64,000 nt of DNA from Devosia faecipullorum (GTDB lineage: Bacteria > Pseudomonadota > Alphaproteobacteria > Rhizobiales > Devosiaceae). This document shows positions 21,414-30,910 of the stretch, one piece after another (the first letter of the stretch is position 1; each line of letters begins with the position of its first letter). The stretch is taken from contig NZ_JACDXV010000001.1 of assembly GCF_015158295.1 (NCBI RefSeq), positions 806,001-870,000 of the forward strand. Direction: 5' to 3'. The position numbers were made by a program, and so were the translations under genes. Under the pieces are notes generated by a model. The model searched no databases. It had not been told where the DNA came from and saw only the letters and a list, made by a program, of their open reading frames with translations.

Positions 21414-21510
21414 CAATTGAACCTTCCGCGTTAACGTGAACGCAATTTGCGACACTTTCCGGTTACGCTTTGACGCAACATTAACCACGCGAGGCGGGGC
21501 CCCGACGCCT

Positions 21511-22494
21511 CTACAGCCAGCCGCGGCGCTTGAAATAAAGATAAGGCAGGATGGCGGAAACGACCATCAATCCCAGCGAAAGCGGATAGCCGAAATCCCA
21601 GTGCAATTCGGGCATGATGTCGAAGTTCATGCCATAGATGGAACCCACCAGCGTGGGCGGCAGCAGCACCACGGCCACGACCGAGAAAATCTTGATGATC
21701 TGGTTCTGTTCGAGATTGATCAGGCCCAGCGTGGCATCGAGCAGGAAATTGAGCTTGTTGGTCAGGGTGCGCGCATGTTCGCCCAGCGATAGCGCGTCGC
21801 GCTGCACCAGCTTGCCCATCTGGCGGGCATCGCGCGCCGCCTTGCCTCCCTCCGCGATGGCAGCGCCATGATAGGCGGTGAGGCGGGAAATGCTGACCAG
21901 GCTTTCCTGGATCATGGTCAGCAATTCGGCCTTCATGCCGATCTGCTCGATGACCGAACGCAGGTCGCGCTGGAATTTTTCCGCCGACGTGCTCTTGCGG
22001 CGGAAGACGTGGCGCGAGACCTGGTCGATCTCATTGCCCAGCTTTTCCAGCGCGTCGGCGGTGCGATCGGTGAGCGATTCCAACAGGCCCAGAAACACCT
22101 CGGTGCCGGTGGCGCAGGGAATGGCACGGGGCCGCAGGGCACGCGTGAGATAGGCGTTGAAGGGGCGCGGATCGGCAAAGCGCACCGTGACCAGCACGCG
22201 CTCCTTGATCACGAAGGTGATCTCGGCCTTGGCCGGATCTTCTGTGTCCAGCCCCGACAGGGCCGTCATGGTCATGAATTCGGCCCCGTCCTCGGAATAG
22301 AGCCGCGAGGAGAGCTCGATCTCGGCCATCTCGGCCTGCGTCGGCATGGTGATGCTCAAAAGCGTCTCGACCAGGCCGATTTCGGCGGATGTCGGATGGA
22401 GAAGGTCGATCCACACCAGATCGGGGATGGTCTCGATGGCATCGCGGTCGACCTCGACCAGCATGTCCATATGGCTCTTGTAGCAGCGCAGCAT
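21511..22494 (-). CDS. corA: CorA family divalent cation transporter
   Basis: This 327-residue protein is of the CorA magnesium/divalent metal channel family. A large soluble N-terminal domain with a long helical stalk (about 1-265) is followed by two C-terminal membrane helices (about 268-290 and 301-320). The signature loop YGMNF lies between them, with Pro-Leu-rich helix TM1 (FSVVAVVLLPPTLVGSI). The ATG at 22494 is preceded by AGGAGTGAGCCC; an in-frame ATG six codons upstream overlaps that site and is less likely. Its position is odd: it lies between ftsA and ftsZ, on the same strand, splitting a pair that is adjacent in most bacteria. Substrate specificity (Mg, Co, Ni or Zn) cannot be told. 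Confidence 0.9.
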   Translation of the reverse strand: MLRCYKSHMDMLVEVDRDAIETIPDLVWIDLLHPTSAEIGLVETLLSITMPTQAEMAEIELSSRLYSEDGAEFMTMTALSGLDTEDPAKAEITFVIKERVLVTVRFADPRPFNAYLTRALRPRAIPCATGTEVFLGLLESLTDRTADALEKLGNEIDQVSRHVFRRKSTSAEKFQRDLRSVIEQIGMKAELLTMIQESLVSISRLTAYHGAAIAEGGKAARDARQMGKLVQRDALSLGEHARTLTNKLNFLLDATLGLINLEQNQIIKIFSVVAVVLLPPTLVGSIYGMNFDIMPELHWDFGYPLSLGLMVVSAILPYLYFKRRGWL

Positions 22495-22680
22495 GGGCTC
22501 ACTCCTGGGCATTGGCCACCCAGGCCGGCCCGGACGTGATGGTCAGGCGCGGCAGGCGACCGATAGCGGCGACGTCGAACTTCGACTGTCGGGGTTCATT
22601 GGTTTCTTCTCGTGAAAGAAAATTGGCGTAACGCCGGGGCGCGGCCTTGATGCCCGCGCCGCCAGGCTCTGTCAATCGTT

Positions 22681-23994
22681 TCAAAAACTGCTGCGCAGCC
22701 AGTTTCCCACCCGCGCGATATAGCCATCCGTGCCGGTGAGCTTCCCCCTGCCCCGCGGCTCGACATATTCCTGCGCGCAGACCTGCGGATAGACCAGCAT
22801 CCCGGCCATGGTGGCGAAGGCGGCGGTCTTGGCAATGTCGGGCAATCCGGCCACGCCCATGGGCCGGCCATTGCGCACATTGCGCGCCAGCGTGCGCCGC
22901 GCCACTTCCGGCAGACCGGTCATTTCGCTGGCCCCGCCGGTCAGCACGAACCGCCGCCCGCACACATCCATCATGCCGGTGGCCTGCATCCGGTCGCGGA
23001 TGGCGGTGAGGATTTCCTCGATGCGCGGTCGCATGATCCGGGTCAGCACGGCGCGCGGAATCTGTCCCGGCGCTTCGTCATGGCTGGCGCCTACCGGCTG
23101 GATCGGGATCATTTCCCGCTCGTCGGCCTGTCCCGGCAGCACCGAGCCATGCAAGGTCTTGAGCCGCTCGGCATCGGCCACGCTGACCGAAAGCTGCCGG
23201 GCAATGTCGAGCGTCAGGTGATGGCCGCCAATGGCAATGGCGTCGGCATAGACCATGTGCCCGTCATTGAACACAGAGACCGTGGTGGTGGCGCCGCCAA
23301 AGTCGATGCAGGCCACGCCGAGCTGGGCCTCGTCATCCACCAGCGTTGCCAGCCCCGAGGCATAGGGCGTGGCCACCAGCGCCTCGATTTGCAGATGGCA
23401 GCGATGCAGCACCAGTTCGAGATTGCGCATGGCCAGCGTTTCCGCGCTCACCACCGCCACATCGACCCCCAATTGCTCCCCGACCATGCCCTTGGGGTCG
23501 AGAATACCCTTGCTGCCATCGAGCGAATAGCCGATGGGCAGCGCATGGATGATCGAACGTTCGGGCCGCACCGAGCGCGAATTGACCGCCTTGAGCACGC
23601 GGACGATGTCTGCCTTTTCCACCTCCTGGCCGTCCAGCGAGACGGCGGCGGAAAAGGTCTCCGAGCCGAGCCGTCCGGCGGTCACGTTGACCAATACGCT
23701 TTCCAGCGTCAGCCCGGCGGCGCGCTCGGCCATGCCCACGACATTGCGGATCGCCTGCTCGGCCTTTTCAATGTCGACCACCACCCCGCTCTTGACCCCG
23801 CTGGACGGGCCATAGCCGAAGCCGATGACCTCGGCCTGGTGCGTGCGGCCGCGAAGCGAGCGCCCTTCGGCGCGCGGGGACAGCCGGGCGATGACGCAGC
23901 AGATCTTGGTGGAGCCGATATCGAGCACCGCCACCAGCGTGGTCTTGCCGGGCTGAACCGGCCGCAGCCGGGATGTCATGGCATCGCTCATCAT
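22681..23994 (-). CDS. ftsA: cell division protein FtsA
   Basis: This actin-like ATPase tethers FtsZ to the membrane and recruits later division proteins. The 437-residue protein has the phosphate-1 motif VAVLDIGSTKICCVIA, a 1C-type insert domain, phosphate-2 CIDFGGATTTVSVF and the adenosine motif VLTGGASEMTGL. The C-terminal amphipathic membrane-targeting helix YIARVGNWLRSSF is intact. Its start codon overlaps the ftsQ stop by four bases (ATGA), so the two are translationally coupled. A 186-base gap separates it from corA downstream. Confidence 0.96.
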   Translation of the reverse strand: MMSDAMTSRLRPVQPGKTTLVAVLDIGSTKICCVIARLSPRAEGRSLRGRTHQAEVIGFGYGPSSGVKSGVVVDIEKAEQAIRNVVGMAERAAGLTLESVLVNVTAGRLGSETFSAAVSLDGQEVEKADIVRVLKAVNSRSVRPERSIIHALPIGYSLDGSKGILDPKGMVGEQLGVDVAVVSAETLAMRNLELVLHRCHLQIEALVATPYASGLATLVDDEAQLGVACIDFGGATTTVSVFNDGHMVYADAIAIGGHHLTLDIARQLSVSVADAERLKTLHGSVLPGQADEREMIPIQPVGASHDEAPGQIPRAVLTRIMRPRIEEILTAIRDRMQATGMMDVCGRRFVLTGGASEMTGLPEVARRTLARNVRNGRPMGVAGLPDIAKTAAFATMAGMLVYPQVCAQEYVEPRGRGKLTGTDGYIARVGNWLRSSF

Positions 23995-24869
23995 GATTTG
24001 TCGGCGTCTTCGTTTTTATTGGGACGGATGGCAACGGTATGGTCGATCCGCAGATCGATGATGGAAATGTCGCGGTCGAGAAGTTGGTAATCGGTCTGGT
24101 AGGACACCAGCCGGCGCAATGCCTGCGCCACGCCCTGCTCGGGCAATTGCACCCTGAGGCCGGTATCGTAGAGCATGTCCCAGCGCCGGTCGGCGATGCG
24201 CGAGAGCGCGATCAGCCCCTGCTTGAGGCGCGGCACGGTGTCGAGCGCCCGGATCATTGCCAGGGCGTCGTCGGCTGCGCCGTCCCCGATCACCAGTGGC
24301 AATTCTCCATAGGCGCCGCGATCCTCGCCGATCTGGTCGCCCTTGCCGTCGATCAGGAAAGTCACCCCATCCACCCGCCAGCGGGCCACCGGCGTTTTTT
24401 CCGTGATCACCACCGAGACGTCGCCCGGATAGGTCTTTCGCACCGTCACGGCGCTCACCGCCGGCAATTCGGCTATGCGCTGCCGGGCTTCTTCAACGTC
24501 GAAGCCAAGCGTCGAAGTATGGGGTGCGATGCCCAGCGCGTTGAAAATCGCCTGTTCGGAGGTCAGCGTCTGGCCGCTGATCGAGATTTCTCCGATAGCT
24601 AGGCCGGCCTGCGCGAAATTGCCCTGCGCGGCCTCGCCCAGCGTCCCGGCAAGAACCCCGATCGGTTCGCGCATCTGATAGAGGCCCAGCATGGCGGCGG
24701 CGAGCACGGCCAGCATGGCGCCGCGGCGAATGAGATTGCCATGCAGGACGAAGGCGCGGTTCAGCCTGTTGGCGATGCGCTTGTGCGGCGTGCGGACAGG
24801 AACAGGCAGTGCGCGTGGGTGAACCACCTGCGCTCCGGCGAGAAAGGCCTCGCTTTTTACCTGTTGCAA
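23991..24869 (-). CDS. ftsQ: cell division protein FtsQ
   Basis: FtsQ is a bitopic inner-membrane protein of the divisome that binds FtsB-FtsL. The 292-residue protein has a roughly 50-residue cytoplasmic tail, one membrane helix (about 51-70, [14 protein letters not shown]), then a POTRA domain ([21 protein letters not shown]) and the FtsQ domain ([13 protein letters not shown]). The start overlaps the ddl stop region by 13 bases, and its own stop overlaps the ftsA start. Coupled translation along ddl-ftsQ-ftsA is therefore likely. Confidence 0.95.
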   Translation of the reverse strand: MQQVKSEAFLAGAQVVHPRALPVPVRTPHKRIANRLNRAFVLHGNLIRRGAMLAVLAAAMLGLYQMREPIGVLAGTLGEAAQGNFAQAGLAIGEISISGQTLTSEQAIFNALGIAPHTSTLGFDVEEARQRIAELPAVSAVTVRKTYPGDVSVVITEKTPVARWRVDGVTFLIDGKGDQIGEDRGAYGELPLVIGDGAADDALAMIRALDTVPRLKQGLIALSRIADRRWDMLYDTGLRVQLPEQGVAQALRRLVSYQTDYQLLDRDISIIDLRIDHTVAIRPNKNEDADKS

Positions 24870-25777
24870 CTCGCGTCCTCCACCATCCAGGAGACCAGAT
24901 CTTCAAAACTGTGCCCGACATGGGCGGCCTGCTCGGGAGCCAGCGAGGTCGGCGTCATGCCTGGCTGGGTATTGATTTCCAGACAGACCAGTTCGCCATC
25001 CTCGCCCGCCGCGTCGTTGTAGCGGAAGTCCGTCCGCGTCACGCCACGACAGCCGAGCGCCGCATGGGCGGCAAGGCTAAGCTTTTGCACTTTGTCGTAA
25101 ATTTTAGGTTTAACCTCGGCCGGCAGGATGTGACGTGATCCACCTTGGGCATATTTGGCTTCGTAATTGTAGAAATGCAGATCGGTGACGATTTCCGTCA
25201 CCGGCAGCGCCACGTCGCCCATCACCGCGCAGGTCAGCTCGCGGCCCGGAATATAGCGCTCCACCATCAGTTCTTCGCCACCATTCCAGTCCTCGCCGAG
25301 GATTTCCTGCGGCGGGTGGGCCTGGTCGGCCTTGACGATGATGACGCCGAAACTGGAACCATCGGCAATCGGCTTGACCACATAGGGCGGCGGCAGCACA
25401 TGGGCGCGCGCCACCTCGGCCCGGCTGGCGATCACATGGTCGGTCACCGGGATACCGGCGGCCTTGAGCACGATCTTGGCCTGATGTTTGTCCATGGCCA
25501 GCGCCGAGGCCAGCACGCCCGAATGGGTATAGGGAATGCGCAAAAATTCCAGCACGCCCTGGATCGTCCCGTCTTCGCCATAGCGGCCATGCAACGCATT
25601 GAACGCCACATCCGGGGCCAGTGCGCGCAATTGTTCGGCAATGTCATAGCCGACATCCACCTCGCTCACCCGATAGCCCGCCCGCCGCAACGCCTCGGCG
25701 CAGCCCTTGCCCGTGCTCAGCGAAACCGGACGCTCATTGGAGAGCCCGCCCATCAGAACGGCGACGTGCTTGGTCAT
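24857..25777 (-). CDS. ddl: D-alanine--D-alanine ligase
   Basis: This ATP-grasp enzyme makes the D-Ala-D-Ala dipeptide for peptidoglycan. The 306-residue protein starts with [19 protein letters not shown] and has [19 protein letters not shown], the ATP-binding lid region [13 protein letters not shown] and the C-terminal metal-binding [15 protein letters not shown]. It has the length of DdlB. The gene is the first of the ddl-ftsQ-ftsA run; upstream lies a 211-base gap with two REP-like palindromes where murB would be expected. Confidence 0.96.
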   Translation of the reverse strand: MTKHVAVLMGGLSNERPVSLSTGKGCAEALRRAGYRVSEVDVGYDIAEQLRALAPDVAFNALHGRYGEDGTIQGVLEFLRIPYTHSGVLASALAMDKHQAKIVLKAAGIPVTDHVIASRAEVARAHVLPPPYVVKPIADGSSFGVIIVKADQAHPPQEILGEDWNGGEELMVERYIPGRELTCAVMGDVALPVTEIVTDLHFYNYEAKYAQGGSRHILPAEVKPKIYDKVQKLSLAAHAALGCRGVTRTDFRYNDAAGEDGELVCLEINTQPGMTPTSLAPEQAAHVGHSFEDLVSWMVEDASCNR

Positions 25778-25859
25778 GGGGATGTCCTGTCGAGAATATG
25801 GGAAGCGGGAAGAATATGCCTTGCGCGCCGCATACCTTCCGCGCTGGTTCTGGTTTTGC

Positions 25860-25889
25860 CGTCATTGCCCAACTTGTCGGGGCAATCCA
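25860..25889. repeat. REP-like palindrome
   Basis: GTCATTGCCC at 25861-25870 and GGGGCAATCCA at 25879-25889 are the two arms of a slightly diverged copy of the recurring element. It lies in the gap between murC and ddl. Confidence 0.7.
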
Positions 25890-25910
25890 GCGGGAGCCCC
25901 GCGATCGCGT

Positions 25911-25939
25911 GGATCACCCGGACAAGCCGGGTGATGACG
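25911..25939. repeat. REP-like palindrome, inverted and variant
   Basis: ATCACCCGG at 25913-25921 pairs with CCGGGTGAT at 25927-25935 around ACAAG, with GACG after it. It is the same element in opposite orientation to the copy at 25860, with matched changes in both arms (TCACCC/GGGTGA), which preserve the hairpin. Confidence 0.75.
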
Positions 25940-25988
25940 CCGTGGTGGAACAAGTGATGTGCACCCCGAGGCCAGGGCTCGACCGCCA

Positions 25989-27407
25989 TCACTTCGTCTC
26001 TTGCCCCATCAGCGCACCCAATTCCCCCGGCAGGGTCGCCGCCCATTGCGTGATATTGCCCGCGCCGAGACAGACGACGTAATCGCCGTCCGCGACGCGC
26101 GCCGCCACCGCCTTGGCCAGCGCCTCCTGCCCTTCCAGCACCCGTGCGTCGCGATGCCCGCGCGCCATGATGCGGTTGACCAGTTCCTCATGGGTCACAC
26201 CGGCAATGGGCTGCTCGCCCGCCGCATAGATCGGCGCCACCAGCACGGTATCGGCATCGTTGAAACAGGCGGCGAAATCGTCGAACAGGTCGCGCACCCG
26301 GCTGAAGCGATGCGGCTGCACCACCGCCACCACGTCGCGCCGCGCCGATTGCCGTGCCGCCTTCAGCGCGGCGGCGATTTCCACCGGGTGGTGGCCATAA
26401 TCGTCGATGATGGACACCCCGCCCACTTCGCCGGTCTTGGTGAAGCGGCGCTTGACCCCGGTAAAGCCCTTGAGGCCGCGGCGGATCGCTTCTACCGGCA
26501 CATGCAACTGGTCGGCGACGGCGATGGCCGCCGTGGCGTTGAGTGCATTGTGAATGCCGGGCATGGGCAGTTCGAGCCCGTCGATGCGCAATTGCGTCTG
26601 GCGGATACGATCGCGGATTTCGACGGAGAAATGCTGCACCCCGTCGCGGTTTTCCAGATCGATCAGTCGCACGTCGGCCTGCGGATTGCGCCCATAGGTG
26701 ATGACGCGGCGGTCGCGAATATCGCCCACCAGCGCCTGCACTTCCGGATGATCGAGACACATCACCGCAAAACCGTAGAACGGCACATTCTCGACGAATT
26801 GGCGGAACGCCTTCTTCACCCCGTCGAAATCCCCGTAGTGATCGAGATGTTCGGGGTCGATATTGGTGACCACCGCGACGTCGGCGGGCAGCTTGACGAA
26901 CGTGCCGTCGCTTTCATCGGCTTCCACCACCATCCATTCGCCGCCGCCCAGCCGGGCATTGGTGCCATAGGCATTGATGATGCCGCCATTGATGACGGTA
27001 GGATCGAGATTGCCGGCATCGAGCAGCGTCGCCACCAGCGTCGTCGTCGTGGTCTTGCCGTGGGTGCCGCCAATGGCGATGGCGGTCTTGAAGCGCATGA
27101 TTTCGGCCAGCATTTCGGCGCGGCGCACGATGGGCAGCGCCTTGGCCCGTGCCGCCATCAATTCGGGATTGTCCTTGCGGATGGCAGAGGACACCACCAC
27201 CACTTCAGCCCGGCCCAGATTGTCCCCACTCTGGTCGATCTCGACCTTGATCCCCATGTCGCGCAGGCGCTGCACATTGGGATTGAGCGAGGCGTCGGAC
27301 CCCTGAACTTCATAGCCCTGATTGTGCAGGATTTCGGCGATCCCGCTCATGCCGATCCCGCCAATGCCGATAAAATGCACCGGCCCGATATTACGCGGCA
27401 TCTTCAT
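25989..27407 (-). CDS. murC: UDP-N-acetylmuramate--L-alanine ligase
   Basis: MurC adds L-alanine, the first amino acid of the peptidoglycan stem peptide. The 472-residue protein has the Rossmann-like N-terminus [15 protein letters not shown], the ATP loop [11 protein letters not shown], the central-domain [13 protein letters not shown] region ([12 protein letters not shown]) and the C-terminal domain starting at about 315 ([10 protein letters not shown]). It begins within the murG stop (ATGA overlap). It is the last gene of the rsmH-to-murC run before the gap that lacks murB. Confidence 0.97.
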   Translation of the reverse strand: MKMPRNIGPVHFIGIGGIGMSGIAEILHNQGYEVQGSDASLNPNVQRLRDMGIKVEIDQSGDNLGRAEVVVVSSAIRKDNPELMAARAKALPIVRRAEMLAEIMRFKTAIAIGGTHGKTTTTTLVATLLDAGNLDPTVINGGIINAYGTNARLGGGEWMVVEADESDGTFVKLPADVAVVTNIDPEHLDHYGDFDGVKKAFRQFVENVPFYGFAVMCLDHPEVQALVGDIRDRRVITYGRNPQADVRLIDLENRDGVQHFSVEIRDRIRQTQLRIDGLELPMPGIHNALNATAAIAVADQLHVPVEAIRRGLKGFTGVKRRFTKTGEVGGVSIIDDYGHHPVEIAAALKAARQSARRDVVAVVQPHRFSRVRDLFDDFAACFNDADTVLVAPIYAAGEQPIAGVTHEELVNRIMARGHRDARVLEGQEALAKAVAARVADGDYVVCLGAGNITQWAATLPGELGALMGQETK

Positions 27408-28522
27408 GATTTCGGTCCTTTTTCAATCTTGGCATTCTTGCCCGCCAGCGCTTCTGCCAGGTCGGCAAGTTTCTCGACGGCGCGCGGCTGGCCGAGCGAC
27501 CGGGCCGCATTGGCGGCCTGCTGCAGGCGCATCGGATCGGTCAGCAGATCCTCCAGCCGAGTGGCAAGCGATTGCGGTGAAAGCGTGGCCTGCTCCAGCA
27601 CCCAGCCGCCGCCGCCCTGTTCTAGAAACAGCGCATTGTGTTTCTGGTCGGCATCGAGCGCGCCCGGCAACGGCACCAGGATCGCCGGCCGGCCCAAAAG
27701 CGCGAGTTCGGCGATGGTGGAGGCCCCAGCCCGGCAGATGACCAGATGCGCATCGGCGATGCGCTCCGGCAGGTCGGGAATGAAATTGGCGATTTCCACA
27801 CTGGTCCGCGACCGGCGGTAACAGTCTGTTACCCGATCGATGTCTTCGGGTCGTGCCTGCTGCACGATTTGCAGTCGATTGCGCAAATCCTGCGGCAATA
27901 ATGCGATAGCCTCGGGCACCACGTCCGACAGGATGCGCGCGCCCTGGCTGCCACCCGTAACCACCAGTTTTATAGGACTTTTTTCGTCCAGCAGTGGATA
28001 AGGGCGGCCCACTACGGCCCGCACCCGGTCGCGCACCGGATTGCCGGTGAGCACCTTTTCCAGTGCCCGCTGATTGGCGAATTTGGTTTCGGAAAAGCTC
28101 ATGGCCAGCATGTCGGCAAAGCGCGCCAGCGCCCGGTTGGCCCGGCCCATCACCGCATTCTGCTCATGCAAAATGCCAGGGATTCCAAGGACATTGGCGG
28201 CAATGAACGGCGGAAAGGTCGGATAGCCGCCAAAGCCGATCACGGCATCGGGCCTGACCTGGCGCAGCTTGCCATGCGCCACCGCCATGCCGCGCAGGAT
28301 CGTCAGCCCGGCCCCGATCAGTTTGAGAGGATTGCCCCCCGAAGGGGTCGCGGCCGGCACGATATGGATATTTCTCGCTGGAAAATCAGCACCATAGCTC
28401 TCCACCCGGTGATCGGTCATCAACTCGACCGCATGGCCGCGCCGGATCAATTCCTGGGCCAGAGCCATGGCCGGGAAAAGATGGCCGCCCGTACCGCCTG
28501 CCATAAGCACAAATGTTTTCAT
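27404..28522 (-). CDS. murG: undecaprenyl-diphospho-muramoylpentapeptide N-acetylglucosaminyltransferase
   Basis: MurG makes lipid II from lipid I at the inner face of the membrane. The 372-residue GT-B glycosyltransferase has the N-terminal G-loop [15 protein letters not shown], the second loop VTGGSQGAR and the UDP-GlcNAc-binding segment [24 protein letters not shown]. Its start overlaps the ftsW stop and its stop overlaps the murC start, each by four bases, showing a tightly coupled ftsW-murG-murC block. Confidence 0.97.
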   Translation of the reverse strand: MKTFVLMAGGTGGHLFPAMALAQELIRRGHAVELMTDHRVESYGADFPARNIHIVPAATPSGGNPLKLIGAGLTILRGMAVAHGKLRQVRPDAVIGFGGYPTFPPFIAANVLGIPGILHEQNAVMGRANRALARFADMLAMSFSETKFANQRALEKVLTGNPVRDRVRAVVGRPYPLLDEKSPIKLVVTGGSQGARILSDVVPEAIALLPQDLRNRLQIVQQARPEDIDRVTDCYRRSRTSVEIANFIPDLPERIADAHLVICRAGASTIAELALLGRPAILVPLPGALDADQKHNALFLEQGGGGWVLEQATLSPQSLATRLEDLLTDPMRLQQAANAARSLGQPRAVEKLADLAEALAGKNAKIEKGPKS

Positions 28523-29685
28523 TCTGCGGGGGCTACCACGGCGCTGCGGTAGGAGGGAAGCCCGGTCGCCATGCGTTCTTCCGGCTTGGTGCGGGTCAGT
28601 GCCAACATCAGGCCCATGCCAAACGCGACCGCCAGCATGGACGTGCCACCATAGGAAACGAAGGGCAGCGTCATGCCCTTGGCCGGCATAAGATTGAGAT
28701 TCACCGCCAGGTTAATGCCCGATTGCATGGCGAACTGCACCGCGATGGTCGAGGCGGCAAGGCGCGCAAACAGGCTGGTCTGCCGCTGCGCAGCGACCAT
28801 GGCGCGCACCACGATGAAGCCGATCAGCCCCACCAGACCGATGCAGAACAGGATGCCGAACTCGCCCGCCGCCGCCGAAAACACGAAGTCAGCATGGGCG
28901 TCGGGGATCAGCTTCTTGGCCATGGATTCGCCCGGCCCCCGCCCGAACCAGCCGCCTTCGCTGAGCGATTGCAGGGCGCGATCGGTTTGATAGGTATTGC
29001 CGCCGCCATCGGGGTTGATGAAGGAATCGATGCGGCGGGCGAAATGCGGGAAGAAGGCATAGGCACCGAACAGCAACGCCCCGCCAATTCCGGCCAGGGT
29101 GATGATGATCCACCAGGAAATGCCGGAAAAGAACAGCAGGACTGCCCAGGTCGCCATCACCAGCGCCGTCTGCCCAAGATCGGGCTGCAACAAGAGGGCG
29201 CCGACAATAGAAAGCATGATGGCGGTGGCGATCAACCGCCCCGGCACGTTGCGATGGATCATATATTCAGAGAACAGCCACGCGCCGATCACCGCGAAGG
29301 CGGGCTTGACGAATTCGGTCGGTTGCAGCGACTGCCCGGCAATGGACAGCCAGCGCCGCGCGCCCTTGACCTCGGTACCGAAGCGCAGGGTCGCCCAGAG
29401 CAGCAGCACCATGACGATCAGAACGCCCAAAGCGGCGAAGCGCGCCTGTCTCTGGTTCATCAATGAGGTAACGACCATGATCGGCACGGCAAGCATGGCG
29501 AACATGGCGTGCCGAATGACGAAATGCCATTCATCGAGGCCGATGCGCTCGGCCACTGCCGGGCTGGCGCCGAAGCTGAGCACCACGCCGATCGCCAGAA
29601 GCATGATCAGCGCGCCCAGCAATTCCTTGTCGATCGACCACCACCATTCGGAAAGCGGGGTCTTTTCTGCACGGGAAAACATCAT
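28519..29685 (-). CDS. ftsW: SEDS peptidoglycan polymerase FtsW
   Basis: FtsW is the septal peptidoglycan glycosyltransferase working with FtsI. The 388-residue polytopic protein has about ten membrane helices and the SEDS segments GARRWL, LQPDLGQTALV, the large extracellular loop with YQTDRALQSLSEGGWFGRGPGES, and LPFVSYGGTSML. The start ATGATG at 29685 has no strong ribosome-binding site, so the second ATG is equally possible. A 114-base gap separates it from mraY; this is where murD usually lies. Confidence 0.95.
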   Translation of the reverse strand: MMFSRAEKTPLSEWWWSIDKELLGALIMLLAIGVVLSFGASPAVAERIGLDEWHFVIRHAMFAMLAVPIMVVTSLMNQRQARFAALGVLIVMVLLLWATLRFGTEVKGARRWLSIAGQSLQPTEFVKPAFAVIGAWLFSEYMIHRNVPGRLIATAIMLSIVGALLLQPDLGQTALVMATWAVLLFFSGISWWIIITLAGIGGALLFGAYAFFPHFARRIDSFINPDGGGNTYQTDRALQSLSEGGWFGRGPGESMAKKLIPDAHADFVFSAAAGEFGILFCIGLVGLIGFIVVRAMVAAQRQTSLFARLAASTIAVQFAMQSGINLAVNLNLMPAKGMTLPFVSYGGTSMLAVAFGMGLMLALTRTKPEERMATGLPSYRSAVVAPAE

Positions 29686-29799
29686 CGGGGCGGCCAGGAA
29701 CTCGATACAAACTGTCTCGAATTGTAAGGCCGCTTTGGTTACCGATTTGCCAAGGTTTTCGCGTTTTGCGAGTCACAAGATGAAGAAAGTGTCCCGAGC

Positions 29800-30885
29800 C
29801 TAGCGCAGCTTGAGGCTGGACAGTCCGATCAGCGCCAGCACGAAGGAAATGATCCAGAAACGGATCACCACCTGGCTCTCGGTCCAGCCTAGATGCTCGA
29901 AATGATGGTGGATTGGCGCCATGCGGAACACGCGCTTGCCAGTCAGCTTGAAGGAGGTGACCTGCACGATCACCGAGACGGTTTCCAGCACAAACAACCC
30001 GCCGATGATCGCCAGCACGATCTCATGCTTGGTAGCGACGGCAATGGCTCCCAGCGCGCCGCCCAGGGCCAGCGAGCCGGTGTCACCCATGAAGATTTGC
30101 GCGGGTGGTGCGTTGAACCAGAGGAAACCCAGCCCTGCCCCGATCAGCGCGCCGCAGACCACGGCCAGTTCCGCCGTACCGGGAACCGCGTTGAGCAGCA
30201 GATAATCGGCATAGTTCTGCGAGCCGACCAGATACGCGATCAGCGCAAAACAGGCCGCCGCGACCATGACCGGCACGATGGCCAACCCATCGAGGCCGTC
30301 GGTGAGATTGACCGAATTGCCCGCCGCCACCACGACGAAACCGCCGAACAGGATGTAGAAATAGCCAAGATTCAGCGCCAGATCCTTGGCAAAGGGGAAC
30401 AGCAGCGATGTGCCATAAGCCCCCTGTGCCAATTGGGAAATGGCGAAGGCGGCAATGCCGCCGATCAGCGCTTCCAGCAGCAGGCGCTGCTTGGAGCCGA
30501 ACCCGGCATGGGTCATGCGCTTGACCTTGAGATAATCGTCATAAAAGCCGATGGCGCCAAAGCCGACGGTGACGAACAGCACGACCCAGACATAGCCATT
30601 GGAGAGATTGGACCACAACAGAGTCGAGATCACCGCGCCCGACAGGATCATCAGCCCGCCCATGGTCGGCGTGCCCTTCTTGGTCAGCAAGTGCCCGGCC
30701 GGACCATCTTCACGGATGGGCTGGCCGCGTCCCTGCTTGATGCGTAGCATGGCGATCATGCCGGGCCCGAACAGGAACACGAAGAACAAGGCCGTCACCA
30801 CCGCACCGGCTGTGCGAAACGTGATGTAGCGGAAGACGTTGAAGGCGGTGAATTGTTCGCCCAGTTGGCCAAGAAAATAGAGCAT
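29800..30885 (-). CDS. mraY: phospho-N-acetylmuramoyl-pentapeptide transferase
   Basis: MraY forms lipid I on undecaprenyl phosphate in the inner membrane. The 361-residue protein has ten predicted helices, the N-terminal [16 protein letters not shown] segment, the aspartate pair in FYDDYLK, the catalytic loop [13 protein letters not shown] and the C-terminal HHHFEHLGW motif. It lies 25 bases after murF. Length and motifs are complete. Confidence 0.97.
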   Translation of the reverse strand: MLYFLGQLGEQFTAFNVFRYITFRTAGAVVTALFFVFLFGPGMIAMLRIKQGRGQPIREDGPAGHLLTKKGTPTMGGLMILSGAVISTLLWSNLSNGYVWVVLFVTVGFGAIGFYDDYLKVKRMTHAGFGSKQRLLLEALIGGIAAFAISQLAQGAYGTSLLFPFAKDLALNLGYFYILFGGFVVVAAGNSVNLTDGLDGLAIVPVMVAAACFALIAYLVGSQNYADYLLLNAVPGTAELAVVCGALIGAGLGFLWFNAPPAQIFMGDTGSLALGGALGAIAVATKHEIVLAIIGGLFVLETVSVIVQVTSFKLTGKRVFRMAPIHHHFEHLGWTESQVVIRFWIISFVLALIGLSSLKLR

Positions 30886-30910
30886 TTATTCCGCTGTTCC
30901 GCCAGGGATG

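Noticed and set aside
22513..22680. Open frame in the ftsA-corA gap ending just before corA (stop near 22499)
   Set aside because: It has no start codon of its own within the gap and its upstream part is the other frame of ftsA. A separate 18-codon frame with an ATG near 22599 is too short to support.
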